DNA of 64,000 nt, from the NCBI GenBank assembly GCA_021780495.1, contig JAJXYO010000036.1:1-64000 (forward strand), given 5' to 3'. Made by a program: the position numbers and the translations under genes. How positions within the stretch are numbered: the first letter of the stretch is position 1; each line of letters begins with the position of its first letter. Origin of the DNA: Deltaproteobacteria bacterium (GTDB lineage: Bacteria > Desulfobacterota > Desulfuromonadia > Geobacterales > Pseudopelobacteraceae). Shown one piece after another: positions 9,487-17,819 of the stretch. Under the pieces are notes generated by a model. It was not told the origin of the DNA, ran no database searches, and saw nothing but the letters and a program-made list of their open reading frames with translations.

Positions 9487-9500
9487 GCAACATAAATTGC
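9487..9500. promoter_or_regulatory. Putative enhancer site GCAA-N6-TTGC (proximal, PNPOx operon)
   Basis: GCAACATAAATTGC, an 8-base dyad with a 6-base centre. It shares its form with sites at 14037, 14124, 15869, 23058 and 23145. Centred 84 bp upstream of the -24 GG at 9409-9410. Probably bound by the NtrC-family regulator encoded at 14257-15684; the binding protein is inferred. Confidence 0.6.
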
Positions 9501-9572
9501 GGGATTCAGGTGGGCAATCACGGTGATGCCGGAATTCCGGCACTGTTCATCACGTGTGTATTGTTGCGAGGT

Positions 9573-9586
9573 GTCACATTTGTTGC
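9573..9586. promoter_or_regulatory. Degenerate distal enhancer site of the PNPOx operon
   Basis: GTCACATTTGTTGC keeps a perfect right half (TTGC) and two of four left-half bases. I would not call it alone. It is noted because its centre is 170 bp from the -24 GG, matching the distal sites of the other promoters (169, 169, 173). Confidence 0.35.
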
Positions 9587-9653
9587 AGATTTACCATGAG
9601 CATGCTGCAATACAAGCGGTCGATCGAGGTAAACGATTGCTGCAATACCATAA

Positions 9654-12194
9654 TCACACCTCGATCCGGAACTCGGCGCCTTCGCCGGTATTGTGTACCG
9701 AGAGCCTGCCGCCCATGTTGTTCTCTATAATGGTCTTTGACATGAACAGGCCGATCCCCGTACCCTGCTGGGGTCCTTTGGTGGTGAAATACGGGTCAAA
9801 TATCTTGTCCATAATGGCAACGGGGATGCCCCCGGCATTGTCGGAAACAGTTACCACCGAACTACCCTGCGCGGCGCCTATGGAAATCTTCAGGCGGGGA
9901 TGTTCAACCTTGCGCTCAATCATCGCATCCCTGGCATTGACAAACAGATTGAGCAAAACCTGGGCATACTCATTGGGAAAGCCATAAATGACCGTTTCCT
10001 CCCGCACCTCCCGGTCAATAGCGATATGAGACTCATTGAAACTGGCTTCGACAAGCATCAGGGCCTTGTGTACCGCGTCATCGGCCTTGAATTCAGATTT
10101 TTCCCGTTCGGTCGAAAAGAAGTTTCTGAAGTCATCAATGGTTCGAGACATGTACTGGATGATCTCCATCGATTTGGCTACGGAGGTATCCAAAAACTCC
10201 TTATTGAAGCCGGGAGAACCATAGAAAATAGCGAGCCGTTGGGTGTACAGGCCGAGTGTATTGAGAGGCTGTCGCCACTGGTGGGCGATATTGCCGATCA
10301 TCTCGCCCATGGCAGCATTGCGGTTCTGCTGAATCAGGATGTGTTCCTGCCGGCGGAGCGCCTCCACGGCTTTCAACCGCTCGGTGGTCTCTCGCAGCAG
10401 GGCCTGTTCCATCTCCCGGCGCCCTTTCTCCCGATTCAGATTATCGATGGCAAAGGAAATGTCAGTCCCCATCTGCTGGAGCAACTCGACCATCTGCTGA
10501 TCGAAAAAGTCCGTTTCACCCGCGTACACGGTGAGGGCGCCGATCACCCGGCTTTCCTCTTTCAAGGCAATGGATGCCGAAGAGCAGATGCCGTAGGTAC
10601 GACCATTTTCATGCCAGGGCCGGGTACGGGGATCATGCTGAAAATCGTTGCAGACATAATACGTCCCGTTTCGGATGGCGAGGCCGGTGGGGCCCGCTCC
10701 TTCCGGTTCCTCTCCTGCCGTTATCCGGACATCATCCAGATAGGCGGTTGCACCACTGGCCGCGGTGACCTGCAACCGGCCGCTGACATCGTCTAGCAGA
10801 CCGGTCCAGCAAAGCAGGAAGCCACCATTTTCCACGGCAATCCGGCAGAAATCCTGGAACAGGGATTCTCGATCACGGACTCGAACGATAGACTGGTTGG
10901 TCTCACTCAGGACATCGTAGAGTCGATTGAGACGTTGCAGATTTTCCTCGGCCTGCTTTCGTTCTAAAATCTCTGCCAGCAGGCTCTCCACCGTCTTTGC
11001 CAGAGCATCCGTCCGGTCGGCGACCCGTTGTTCCAACTCCTGGTGAGCCTTTTTCAGTTCATCCTCGGCTTGCTTGCGCTCACTGATATCTTCGGCAAAG
11101 ATGACAATGCCTCCGATGTCACCTACAGCATCATACCAGGGCCGGATCTCCCAGCGCACCCATTGAACCGCCCCATCGGCGTGCTCAAAACAATCGGCAT
11201 CCGCTCGCAGCACCTCGCCGGCCAGTCCGCGGCAATGCGCTTCCCGCCACGTTTCGGAAATCTCAGGAAACAGCTCGTAATGGGATACCCCCAGCAGATC
11301 GCGGTCATCCAGACCATAGTCATTGCGCCAGCGCTTGCTGAGACAGAGGTAACGCATCTCCCGGTCAAACATGGCCAATGCTGCCGGAGCGTGTTCGATA
11401 AAGAGCTTCAGTTGTTTTTCACGTTCCCGCAGGGCTGCTTCCGTCCGCTTTAACGCGGTAATATCACGCGCCACATGCACCGAAGCGTAGACTTCACCCT
11501 GTTGGTCGAATAACGGGGTCGTCGTAACGAGATAATTGCCACCGAGTATGGGTTCACACACCTCCGCTTCGTGCTCTGCAAGGTCAGACATGGACCTGGC
11601 ATGGGGGCAGAAGCCGGGAGGAACCGTGGTGCCATGGATCACCGTGTAACAGACCTTGCCGACACACTGTTCCGGGGTCATGTTCAGACAATTAGCCATC
11701 GCATGATTGACCCGGACCATCCGATGGTGGTTATCCATGATGGCAATCAGGTCCGGGACATTGTCGAAGGTGCGTTCCCACTCGTTCTTGACACGGCTCA
11801 GTTTTTCGGTGCGCTCTGCAACGAGCTCCTCCATATGGAACTGGATCGTGCGATAGCGATGAGCGACCAGACAGATAAAGGCGCACGTTCCGGCAAAAAA
11901 CATCAGACTCACACCCTCTCCGAAACTAAAGTGTCCCAGCGTGTGGGGCGTGAAGATCAGGCAGTCCATCAGGAACAGCGCGGCGGCGGTGCCCGCCAGT
12001 CCCGGACCCACCCCGAACACAAGCGCAATGAACATGATCGTGGGATAGAAGGTGATGAAGGGGGAGAGCTCTGTCCCCACCATTTTTTCTATGGCAAAGC
12101 GGACCATAAAAGCAGCGGTGACCAGAACCAGGGCCATGCAATAGCGCTTTATATTCCCGATTGTCAGGTCCAAACGTGTTCTCCGGCAATACAT
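9654..12194 (-). CDS. Membrane sensor histidine kinase, DUF4118-PAS-PAS-GAF-HisKA-HATPase
   Basis: 846 residues. Order: KdpD-like membrane region with four hydrophobic helices (about 15-110), coiled coil, two PAS domains (about 135-260, 265-385), coiled coil with repeated ERKQAEE, GAF domain (about 430-600), and a kinase core with the phosphoacceptor His in GNIAHQWRQPLN. The ATPase domain has N (NLFVNARDAM), G1 (DNAGGIP) and G2 (GTGIGL) boxes. No response regulator is adjacent. The nearest is the sigma54 regulator at 14257, two genes away, its likely partner by proximity. Start ATG 12194 has a weak ribosome site; a promoter-like TTGAAA lies at 12245-12250. Confidence 0.88.
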   Translation of the reverse strand: MYCRRTRLDLTIGNIKRYCMALVLVTAAFMVRFAIEKMVGTELSPFITFYPTIMFIALVFGVGPGLAGTAAALFLMDCLIFTPHTLGHFSFGEGVSLMFFAGTCAFICLVAHRYRTIQFHMEELVAERTEKLSRVKNEWERTFDNVPDLIAIMDNHHRMVRVNHAMANCLNMTPEQCVGKVCYTVIHGTTVPPGFCPHARSMSDLAEHEAEVCEPILGGNYLVTTTPLFDQQGEVYASVHVARDITALKRTEAALREREKQLKLFIEHAPAALAMFDREMRYLCLSKRWRNDYGLDDRDLLGVSHYELFPEISETWREAHCRGLAGEVLRADADCFEHADGAVQWVRWEIRPWYDAVGDIGGIVIFAEDISERKQAEDELKKAHQELEQRVADRTDALAKTVESLLAEILERKQAEENLQRLNRLYDVLSETNQSIVRVRDRESLFQDFCRIAVENGGFLLCWTGLLDDVSGRLQVTAASGATAYLDDVRITAGEEPEGAGPTGLAIRNGTYYVCNDFQHDPRTRPWHENGRTYGICSSASIALKEESRVIGALTVYAGETDFFDQQMVELLQQMGTDISFAIDNLNREKGRREMEQALLRETTERLKAVEALRRQEHILIQQNRNAAMGEMIGNIAHQWRQPLNTLGLYTQRLAIFYGSPGFNKEFLDTSVAKSMEIIQYMSRTIDDFRNFFSTEREKSEFKADDAVHKALMLVEASFNESHIAIDREVREETVIYGFPNEYAQVLLNLFVNARDAMIERKVEHPRLKISIGAAQGSSVVTVSDNAGGIPVAIMDKIFDPYFTTKGPQQGTGIGLFMSKTIIENNMGGRLSVHNTGEGAEFRIEV

Positions 12195-12318
12195 AGTTGA
12201 CCAACGTTATGCTACGCCTAACAAATATATAATTTATGACTGTTTTTCAACCCGTAATGATTGAGCGCGAATTGGCTGCGGGGAGGATTCGGCTGTGCCG
12301 GCGGGTATCTGCCGAATT

Positions 12319-13329
12319 CTATAATAGAGAGGAAACCGGCTGTGCCACGCAGGTAACCAGCTTTTCCACATCTGCTTCTATCCGGTCATGCGCCCTAAGC
12401 CTCGTTCGCCATGATTCGGGAATGGCCTGCACCCCGAGAAGGGCACCGAGCCAGGCGCCAATCATGGCAGCCCTCCCGGCGCTGTCGCCGCCGGCCTGTG
12501 CCGCGGTCTGGACAGCCTTTGCAAAATCGTCCGAACAGACGAGCGTTGTGTGCAGGGCAGCTGTAAAACTGGAATACAGCGGGCAGGATTGTCCAAAGAG
12601 CATGGTCGCATCTATTGCAGATAACATGCGGGCCGCACAGGCTATCTTCATCCTCTTGTTGACCTCTGACCAGGCTTTGTCCGGCGGCCCGATGACCTTG
12701 CGGGTTTCAATAACCGCAGACTCCAGATCGCTGCCGTTGAGCAGATTGCTCAGTATCAGGGCTGCCGCCTGAGTAAAGGCTATCGCCCGGTCGTTATTCT
12801 GGCAGACTCGCGTGGCTGTTGCTACCGTTTCCAGCAGATCCTTGGTATTGAGATGCGCTATCACGACCGGTGCAAGATGGGTTACGGTTGCCGGCTGATC
12901 ATCGTCGGCTCCCTGCTGGTAGTCAAAGGGGACATCGGGAAATTGTTCGAGGTGGGCACGATAGTTCGCCAGCATTCCCTGAATCGCGTGATCCCGGTAG
13001 CCGGCGTATTCTCCTTCAATCATCAACCTGGTGAGCCGCGCTCCAAAATCAACCGCCTTAAAATGTCCGCAGGCTGCAACCGAAGAGAGCATGAGCAGGG
13101 CAACGTCGCCGTAATGGGTAAAATCGCCGGCCTTTTTACCGTAGTGATAGTGTCCGGGAGCCGGCGTCTCGAACCCGTTGATGCCCCCCGGAAAGCGCTG
13201 TGAAAGTTCGTTTAGGCTGTAGATCCAATGACTGCCCAGACAGAAGGCATCACCAGCCAGGCTGCCCCACAGTGCCCCCCGTACCCGGTCCTCAAGAGCC
13301 ACGGCCTTGCTTGAGCTTGAATGCTGCAT
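12319..13329 (-). CDS. ADP-ribosylglycohydrolase (DraG/ARH) family protein, altered active site
   Basis: About 336 residues. The family opening RVRGALWGSLAGDAFCLGSHW and the closing segment GGDSAGRAAMIGAWLGALLG are recognisable. In active enzymes the last motif carries Asp-Thr that bind two metal ions (GGDTD-type); here it reads GGDSAG, and the TDD-type motif is THYGD. Removal of ADP-ribose is therefore uncertain, and it may be a non-catalytic or different hydrolase. The second ATG (13329) fits the GGGAGA site better than the one at 13335. Directly follows the ferritin-like gene, likely the same sigma54 transcript. Confidence 0.75.
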   Translation of the reverse strand: MQHSSSSKAVALEDRVRGALWGSLAGDAFCLGSHWIYSLNELSQRFPGGINGFETPAPGHYHYGKKAGDFTHYGDVALLMLSSVAACGHFKAVDFGARLTRLMIEGEYAGYRDHAIQGMLANYRAHLEQFPDVPFDYQQGADDDQPATVTHLAPVVIAHLNTKDLLETVATATRVCQNNDRAIAFTQAAALILSNLLNGSDLESAVIETRKVIGPPDKAWSEVNKRMKIACAARMLSAIDATMLFGQSCPLYSSFTAALHTTLVCSDDFAKAVQTAAQAGGDSAGRAAMIGAWLGALLGVQAIPESWRTRLRAHDRIEADVEKLVTCVAQPVSSLL

Positions 13330-13344
13330 AGTCATTCTCCCATA

Positions 13345-13833
13345 TCATTCACGTACGTACATATCCTGGTCTGTTCTATCCACCATGTTCATGAGGCGCA
13401 TGTATTCGTCCGCGATCATCTCGCCGTGCCTGTAGGTTTCATTCAGAATCTTGCTAAAAACCTCACAGACATGGGGCACGCGGATGGTATCCACAAAAAC
13501 AGAGTACCTTTCAATGCAGGCCTGTTCCTCTTTCAGTGAGATCTCCAGCGCATATTTCTCATCAGAATTTTCATCAACTGAGTCCAGCAGCGTGCAGTAA
13601 TACGGGTCTGCATACATGTTGCTTTTGAAGAGAAGTTCAATCAGCTCATCTTCACTACCCGGGAAGAGGTCGCAGCATGATTCCAGATGGCTCCGTTCCT
13701 CCTCTGCCAGTAGTTGGAATATTCGCTTTGTCCTGATATCCGTGACTTTTGATGACAAGGCACTGTAGAAACTCAGGCTCCTGTTCTCAATGGTGATGGC
13801 GGTTGTAATTGCTGATAAATACATCGATTCCAT
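13345..13833 (-). CDS. Ferritin-like/rubrerythrin-type diiron protein
   Basis: About 162 residues from ATG 13833 (GGGAGCG upstream). Carboxylate-bridged diiron ligand pattern: E in ENRSLSFY, ExxH in EEERSHLE, E in KEEQACIERY, and ExxxH in NETYRHGEM. This is the rubrerythrin diiron domain without the rubredoxin domain. Likely peroxide/oxygen detoxification or iron handling. The frame stays open to 13971, but a sigma54 promoter at 13948-13963 lies inside that extension and would start transcription near 13937, so the shorter start is right. The ADP-ribosylglycohydrolase-like gene follows closely. Confidence 0.82.
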   Translation of the reverse strand: MESMYLSAITTAITIENRSLSFYSALSSKVTDIRTKRIFQLLAEEERSHLESCCDLFPGSEDELIELLFKSNMYADPYYCTLLDSVDENSDEKYALEISLKEEQACIERYSVFVDTIRVPHVCEVFSKILNETYRHGEMIADEYMRLMNMVDRTDQDMYVRE

Positions 13834-13947
13834 TAGCGCTCCCAATCTGTTGATGGACTTGATACATCGAGAATCCGAGTATGTCGGAGAACTGCTGACC
13901 CATACGGCAGCGTTACGCTGTTTCCGGTCTCTGCCGGATTTTATGAG

Positions 13948-13963
13948 AGCAGCTTCCATGCCA
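13948..13963 (-). promoter_or_regulatory. Sigma54 (-24/-12) promoter of the ferritin-like gene
   Basis: The minus strand reads TGGCATGGAAGCTGCT, 14 of 16 bases identical to the promoter at 23232-23247 (TGGCATGGATACTGCT) and close to the consensus TGGCACG-N4-TTGCW. The GG centre (13961.5) is exactly 82 and 169 bp from the two upstream palindromes. Transcription should start near 13937. Confidence 0.75.
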
Positions 13964-14036
13964 GTTCTCACCCTGCAATAAGCTTCATTAAAAACAGCCA
14001 GTTACCCAAAAATCGTCTGCTGTTATTGCACGGCGC

Positions 14037-14050
14037 GCAACTCATGTTGC
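14037..14050. promoter_or_regulatory. Enhancer palindrome, proximal site of ferritin-like gene
   Basis: GCAACTCATGTTGC, perfect GCAAC-N4-GTTGC dyad. Centre 82 bp upstream of the -24 GG of the promoter at 13948-13963. Confidence 0.65.
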
Positions 14051-14123
14051 AGGAGTAACTGGAGTTTCATGGGCGAGACCGGATACATTCGAAGACATAT
14101 AGCTGCAACACAGATCATTCAGA

Positions 14124-14137
14124 GCAACAATAGTTGC
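14124..14137. promoter_or_regulatory. Enhancer palindrome, distal site of ferritin-like gene
   Basis: GCAACAATAGTTGC. Centre 169 bp upstream of the ferritin-like promoter and 87 bp from the proximal site. It also lies 62 bp upstream of the candidate sigma54 promoter for the regulator gene itself, so it could serve both directions. Confidence 0.62.
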
Positions 14138-14190
14138 TGGTTTAGCAACATACTGCCTGAGCTTGATTATTGAAAAAAGTTGACTATACT

Positions 14191-14206
14191 TGGCTCAATG
14201 ATCGCT
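14191..14206 (+). promoter_or_regulatory. Possible sigma54 promoter of the NtrC-type regulator gene
   Basis: TGGCTCAATGATCGCT has GG-N10-GC and a TGGC box but a weak -12 box (CGC instead of TGC). The overlapping TTGACT at 14180 could instead be a sigma70 -35 element. If used, transcription starts near 14217, 40 bp before the ATG, and the regulator would be autoregulated. Confidence 0.35.
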
Positions 14207-14256
14207 TTATTTGTATGCGATGATTGAGATCAGCCATTGGGTGCCGGAGCCAGCAC

Positions 14257-15684
14257 ATGAGTCAGCCAGAATTCAACTCCCTTCCGATAATGCTTGTTGA
14301 CGATGAGTCGGAAGCCTTGTCGTTATTGAAGTCGTTTCTTTGTCATGAAGGCTTCACGAATGTCATTACCTTCGACGACAGTATGCAGGCGCTGGAGAAT
14401 TTCAGGCACGAAGAGGTTGCGCTGGTCGTCAGCGACCTCAGAATGCCCAAGCTTCATGGCAGAGATCTTTTGGAGGCATTTTCAGAGCTGAAGCCTCATG
14501 TCCCGGTGATCGTAGTTACGGCAGAAAGTCACATCGAAACGGCTATTGACAGCATGAAAACAGGGGCGGTTGACTATCTTACAAAACCGATATCCATCAA
14601 TCGTTTTATTGCCAGTGTAAAAAGAGCACTGGAGCTGCGCAGATTGAATGAAGACATCATGCTTCTCGAAAGTGGAACCGATAAGGACATCTCAACCCGT
14701 GCGCCGCACATACCTTCCATCATCACTCGCAACAAGGAGATGCTGACGCTCTTGAGTTATGTAGAGGTGGTTGCGAAATCCAGACAGCCAGTGCTAATCT
14801 CTGGCGAGACCGGGGTCGGCAAGGAGCTGGTTGCAAGGGCTGTACACACCTTAAGTGGCCTGAAGGGTGATTTTGTCAGCATCAATATCGCCGGCCTGGA
14901 TGATCAGATGTTTTCCGATACCCTTTTTGGTCATCGCCGCGGTGCTTTTACCGGAGCGCTTAATGATCGCGACGGGCTGATCATGAAGGCGGCCAACGGG
15001 TCCATTTTTCTGGACGAGATCGGAGACCTGAACGAACTTTCCCAGATAAAACTGCTGCGGCTTCTTCAGGAAAACGAATACTACCAGCTTGGCTCTGACA
15101 ATCCGCTCAGAAGCAATGTGCGGCTGATTGTGGCGACCAACAACAATTTACGGCAAAGCATGAACGATGGAAAATTTCGAAAAGATCTGTACTACCGACT
15201 CTGCACCCATCAGGTTGCTATACCACCACTACGCAAGCGTCTCGATGACATCCCGCTCCTGCTGGAGCATTTCATCAGGGTGGCGGCAAAGGCGATGGAC
15301 AAAGGCCACCTGTCGTATCGACAGGAGATGGTCGATTTTCTTGGCACGTATAGTTTCCCGGGGAATATCCGCGAGCTGCAGTCGATCATCTATGATTTTG
15401 TCAGCCGAACCACTGGCCCCAAGCTTTCCACATCACTTCTAAAAAAGATCATAGCCCGTGACCAGGAACCGGCAACAGCCTTGATGGAACATGAAAACGA
15501 CTCTGTTAATCTGGATTTCAACGGAGTTACCTTTCCCTCGTTTCCAACACTCAAACAGGCCGAGACCGTCCTGATCGAAAAGGCGCTTGAAATTGCCAAG
15601 AACAACCAGGGAACGGCCGCAAGAATGCTCGGGATTACACGTCAGGCGTTGAACAATCGGCTGAGAAGGGGAAAAGACCGGTAA
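14257..15684 (+). CDS. Sigma54-dependent NtrC-family response regulator
   Basis: 475 residues. Receiver domain (1-125) with phosphoacceptor Asp60 (SDLRMP) and Lys110 (LTKP). AAA+ domain with Walker A GETGVGKE (183-190), the sigma54-contact loop GAFTGA (229-234), Walker B FLDEIGD (251-257) and an arginine-containing YYRL segment. C-terminal Fis-type helix-turn-helix (KNNQGTAARMLGITRQALNNRLRR). It activates sigma54 promoters from upstream sites. Four sigma54-type promoters with matching palindromes lie within 10 kb either side, so I infer these are its targets. The ATG at 14257 was chosen over the upstream TTG at 14224. Confidence 0.93.
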   Translation: MSQPEFNSLPIMLVDDESEALSLLKSFLCHEGFTNVITFDDSMQALENFRHEEVALVVSDLRMPKLHGRDLLEAFSELKPHVPVIVVTAESHIETAIDSMKTGAVDYLTKPISINRFIASVKRALELRRLNEDIMLLESGTDKDISTRAPHIPSIITRNKEMLTLLSYVEVVAKSRQPVLISGETGVGKELVARAVHTLSGLKGDFVSINIAGLDDQMFSDTLFGHRRGAFTGALNDRDGLIMKAANGSIFLDEIGDLNELSQIKLLRLLQENEYYQLGSDNPLRSNVRLIVATNNNLRQSMNDGKFRKDLYYRLCTHQVAIPPLRKRLDDIPLLLEHFIRVAAKAMDKGHLSYRQEMVDFLGTYSFPGNIRELQSIIYDFVSRTTGPKLSTSLLKKIIARDQEPATALMEHENDSVNLDFNGVTFPSFPTLKQAETVLIEKALEIAKNNQGTAARMLGITRQALNNRLRRGKDR

Positions 15685-15724
15685 GATCTGCTTGTTATCA
15701 CCCTGAGTTTCGACACGAAGCCTT

Positions 15725-15787
15725 CCCTATTCCCTATTCCCTATTCCCTATTCCCTATTCCCTATTCCCTATTCCCTATTCCCTATT
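15725..15787. repeat. 7-bp tandem repeat, nine copies of CCCTATT
   Basis: Nine exact head-to-tail copies of the heptamer CCCTATT (63 bp), plus a partial copy at each end. It starts 40 bp after the regulator stop codon and lies outside genes. Heptamer repeats are prone to slippage, so copy number probably varies between strains. The unit is not a multiple of 3 but no reading frame spans it. Confidence 0.95.
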
Positions 15788-15868
15788 CCAAAATTCGAAC
15801 GACATGCATGTACTGGCTCCTCGACGTAATGTCGCGCCCAATGCCCACCGCGTGACAATCATTAAGAT

Positions 15869-15882
15869 GCAACTTTTGTTGC
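15869..15882. promoter_or_regulatory. Enhancer palindrome, distal site of htrA promoter
   Basis: GCAACTTTTGTTGC, perfect GCAAC-N4-GTTGC dyad. Centre 173 bp upstream of the -24 GG at 16048-16049. Confidence 0.6.
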
Positions 15883-15957
15883 CTAACAACAGCAGGGTTG
15901 CAGGCAACTAAATGTAACGTACCATATATTCCGCAACCGAGGCAGTCCGCCATATCT

Positions 15958-15971
15958 GCCATTTTTGTTGC
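15958..15971. promoter_or_regulatory. Degenerate enhancer, proximal site of htrA promoter
   Basis: GCCATTTTTGTTGC differs from the GCAA-N6-TTGC form at one base. Centre 84 bp upstream of the -24 GG, the same proximal distance as at the other promoters. Confidence 0.45.
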
Positions 15972-16046
15972 TCCTCATTCAACCGACCAATCAAAATTTA
16001 AAATCGTATCACACTGATATCTTTTAATATTTTAGTTGATCACGCT

Positions 16047-16062
16047 TGGTATAAAAGCTGCT
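16047..16062 (+). promoter_or_regulatory. Sigma54-like promoter upstream of htrA
   Basis: TGGTATAAAAGCTGCT has GG-N10-GC with a good TGCT -12 box but a poor -24 box (TGGTAT). It is the weakest of the four by sequence, supported by the spacing to two upstream palindromes. Transcription would start near 16074, leaving a leader of about 224 nt. Confidence 0.5.
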
Positions 16063-16297
16063 GATGGTTTTTTTAATAATTTGAAGCACATAGGCACATG
16101 CGCCGCTTGAAGTTCTTCGGATTCTACCGAGAGGCATGGCTCAGTGGTGGCGGGTCCGTGCCATAATAGATCGAACCCATTTACGTGTCCGATTCATCTG
16201 GCTGGTTGTTCACATGTAACTGTATGCCTATGGGGCTCAATGTTATGTTCGGCAGGGTGCGGGTGGAACAATAGTATTTCGTACAACGGAGGATGAC

Positions 16298-17737
16298 ATG
16301 GAACCAAGGAATCTTGCAATGTGTGTCAGAATTATCATCATTTCTATTGTGATGGCGTACGTGCTTGCCGCCCTGGGAGGCTGTCAAGGCAAGGAGAAAA
16401 CGGAAATAATCGGGTTTCCCCCGTCATTCGCCGATCTAGCCGACAAGGTGAAGCCAGCCGTGGTAAACATCAGCACGACTTCGACAGTCACTGTTCCCGG
16501 CGATCCGTTTCGTCATTTCTTTGGTCAGGACCAAAATGTGCAAAATGGGCCTTTCGATGACTTTTTCAAGCGTTTTTTCAGTGAAGTGCCTGACCAAAAG
16601 ATGAAGCAGCAAAGCCTGGGATCCGGTTTCATCATCAACAAGGATGGCTACATCGTAACCAATAACCACGTAGTCGATGATGCCGATGAAATCAAAGTCA
16701 AGCTTTCCGACGGCAGGGAGTTCAAGGCCAAGGTCATCGGCCGTGACAGCAAGACTGACCTGGCATTGATTAAGATTTCCTCTACGTTTGAAAACCTGCC
16801 GGTGCTGGCCTTGGGTGATTCTGACAAGATGCGGGTCGGCGACTGGGTGATGGCGGTCGGCAATCCGTTCGGCCTGGAGCAAACCGTGACCCAGGGAATC
16901 ATCAGCGCCACCGGCAGGGTGCTCGGTTCCGGTCCCTATGATAATTTTCTACAGACCGACGCACCGATCAATCCGGGCAACAGCGGCGGCCCCCTCGTCA
17001 ATCTCAAAGGTGAGGTCATCGGCATTAATTCCGCCATAATACCGGGCGGTCAGGGACTGGGTTTTGCCATACCGAGTTCGCTGGCAAAATCAATAACAAC
17101 CCAACTGAAAGACAAAGGGAAAGTCGTACGAGGCTGGATCGGAGTTACGATCCAGACGGTAACGCCGGATCTGGCCACGTCATTTGGCATGAAGGAACCC
17201 AAAGGCGCACTGGTTGGCGATGTTGTCAAGGATGGACCGGCAGACAAGAGCGGAATCAAGACTGGTGACATTATCGTCTCTTTCGACGGTAAAGACGTCA
17301 AAGCCGCCAACGACCTGCCCCGCCTGGTGGCAGAAACCGGCGTGGGTAAAACGGTTGATATGACGGTTATCCGTGACAGCAAGGAAATACATATTTCCCT
17401 CAAGGTGGAAGAACTGACCGAGGAAAAAATTGCCGCCCAGTCACAGGCGCCGCTACAGAGTTATGGCATGAAAGTTGACAACATAACGCCGAAACTACGG
17501 CAGCAATTCGGCAGCAAAGACACTTCGGGTGTGATTGTGGTAAGTGTGGAACAGGGAAGTCTGGCCGCAGAATCCGGGATCCAGGCCGGTGATATTATCA
17601 AAGAGGTCAACCGCAAAACCGTCAGAAACCTTTCCGAATACAACGCGGCCATGGTGAAGGGCGGCGCGAAACAGCAGGTGCTGATGCTGCTAAAAAGAGG
17701 AAAACAGACCTTCTTTGTATCCATGGAAAGGCAATAA
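16298..17737 (+). CDS. HtrA/DegP-family periplasmic serine protease
   Basis: 479 residues. The hydrophobic N-terminus ends in LGGC (Cys29), suggesting a lipid anchor rather than a free periplasmic enzyme. Trypsin-like domain with catalytic triad His124 (TNNHVV), Asp154 (KTDLALI) and Ser229 (GNSGGP), then two PDZ domains (about 275-370 and 385-475). It degrades or refolds damaged envelope proteins. ATG has CGGAGG 5 bases upstream. Followed by two cytochrome genes (82 and 41 bp gaps), likely one transcript from the sigma54-like promoter at 16047. Confidence 0.93.
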   Translation: MEPRNLAMCVRIIIISIVMAYVLAALGGCQGKEKTEIIGFPPSFADLADKVKPAVVNISTTSTVTVPGDPFRHFFGQDQNVQNGPFDDFFKRFFSEVPDQKMKQQSLGSGFIINKDGYIVTNNHVVDDADEIKVKLSDGREFKAKVIGRDSKTDLALIKISSTFENLPVLALGDSDKMRVGDWVMAVGNPFGLEQTVTQGIISATGRVLGSGPYDNFLQTDAPINPGNSGGPLVNLKGEVIGINSAIIPGGQGLGFAIPSSLAKSITTQLKDKGKVVRGWIGVTIQTVTPDLATSFGMKEPKGALVGDVVKDGPADKSGIKTGDIIVSFDGKDVKAANDLPRLVAETGVGKTVDMTVIRDSKEIHISLKVEELTEEKIAAQSQAPLQSYGMKVDNITPKLRQQFGSKDTSGVIVVSVEQGSLAAESGIQAGDIIKEVNRKTVRNLSEYNAAMVKGGAKQQVLMLLKRGKQTFFVSMERQ

Positions 17738-17819
17738 AGACTGCCAACGCGGCAGATTCACTTACTATCTTGAAATCAGGTTCATGCCTGATTAACACAA
17801 CACCAGGGAGGAATAAAAC

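Larger units (their letters stand above)
9247..9653. other. Gene-free regulatory stretch upstream of the PNPOx operon
   Basis: 407 bp between the histidine kinase stop and the PNPOx-like gene. It holds a minus-strand sigma54-type promoter (9396-9411) and two upstream palindromes (9487-9500 and 9573-9586), annotated separately. The part next to the kinase gene (9590-9650) has further TTGCTGCAAT-like half sites. No coding potential is evident. Confidence 0.6.
15685..16297. other. Gene-free stretch between regulator and htrA
   Basis: 613 bp. In order: a 7-bp tandem repeat (15725-15787), an enhancer palindrome (15869-15882) with an extra GTTGC...GGCAAC dyad just after it, a degenerate enhancer (15958-15971), an AT-rich segment, a sigma54-like promoter (16047-16062), and a leader of about 220 nt to the htrA start. 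No convincing coding frame on either strand. Confidence 0.6.

Noticed and set aside
13834-13971. N-terminal extension of the ferritin-like gene
   Set aside because: A sigma54 promoter and its start point fall inside this stretch, and the downstream ATG has the better ribosome site.
15725-15787. CRISPR array
   Set aside because: Perfect 7-bp tandem units with no spacers.
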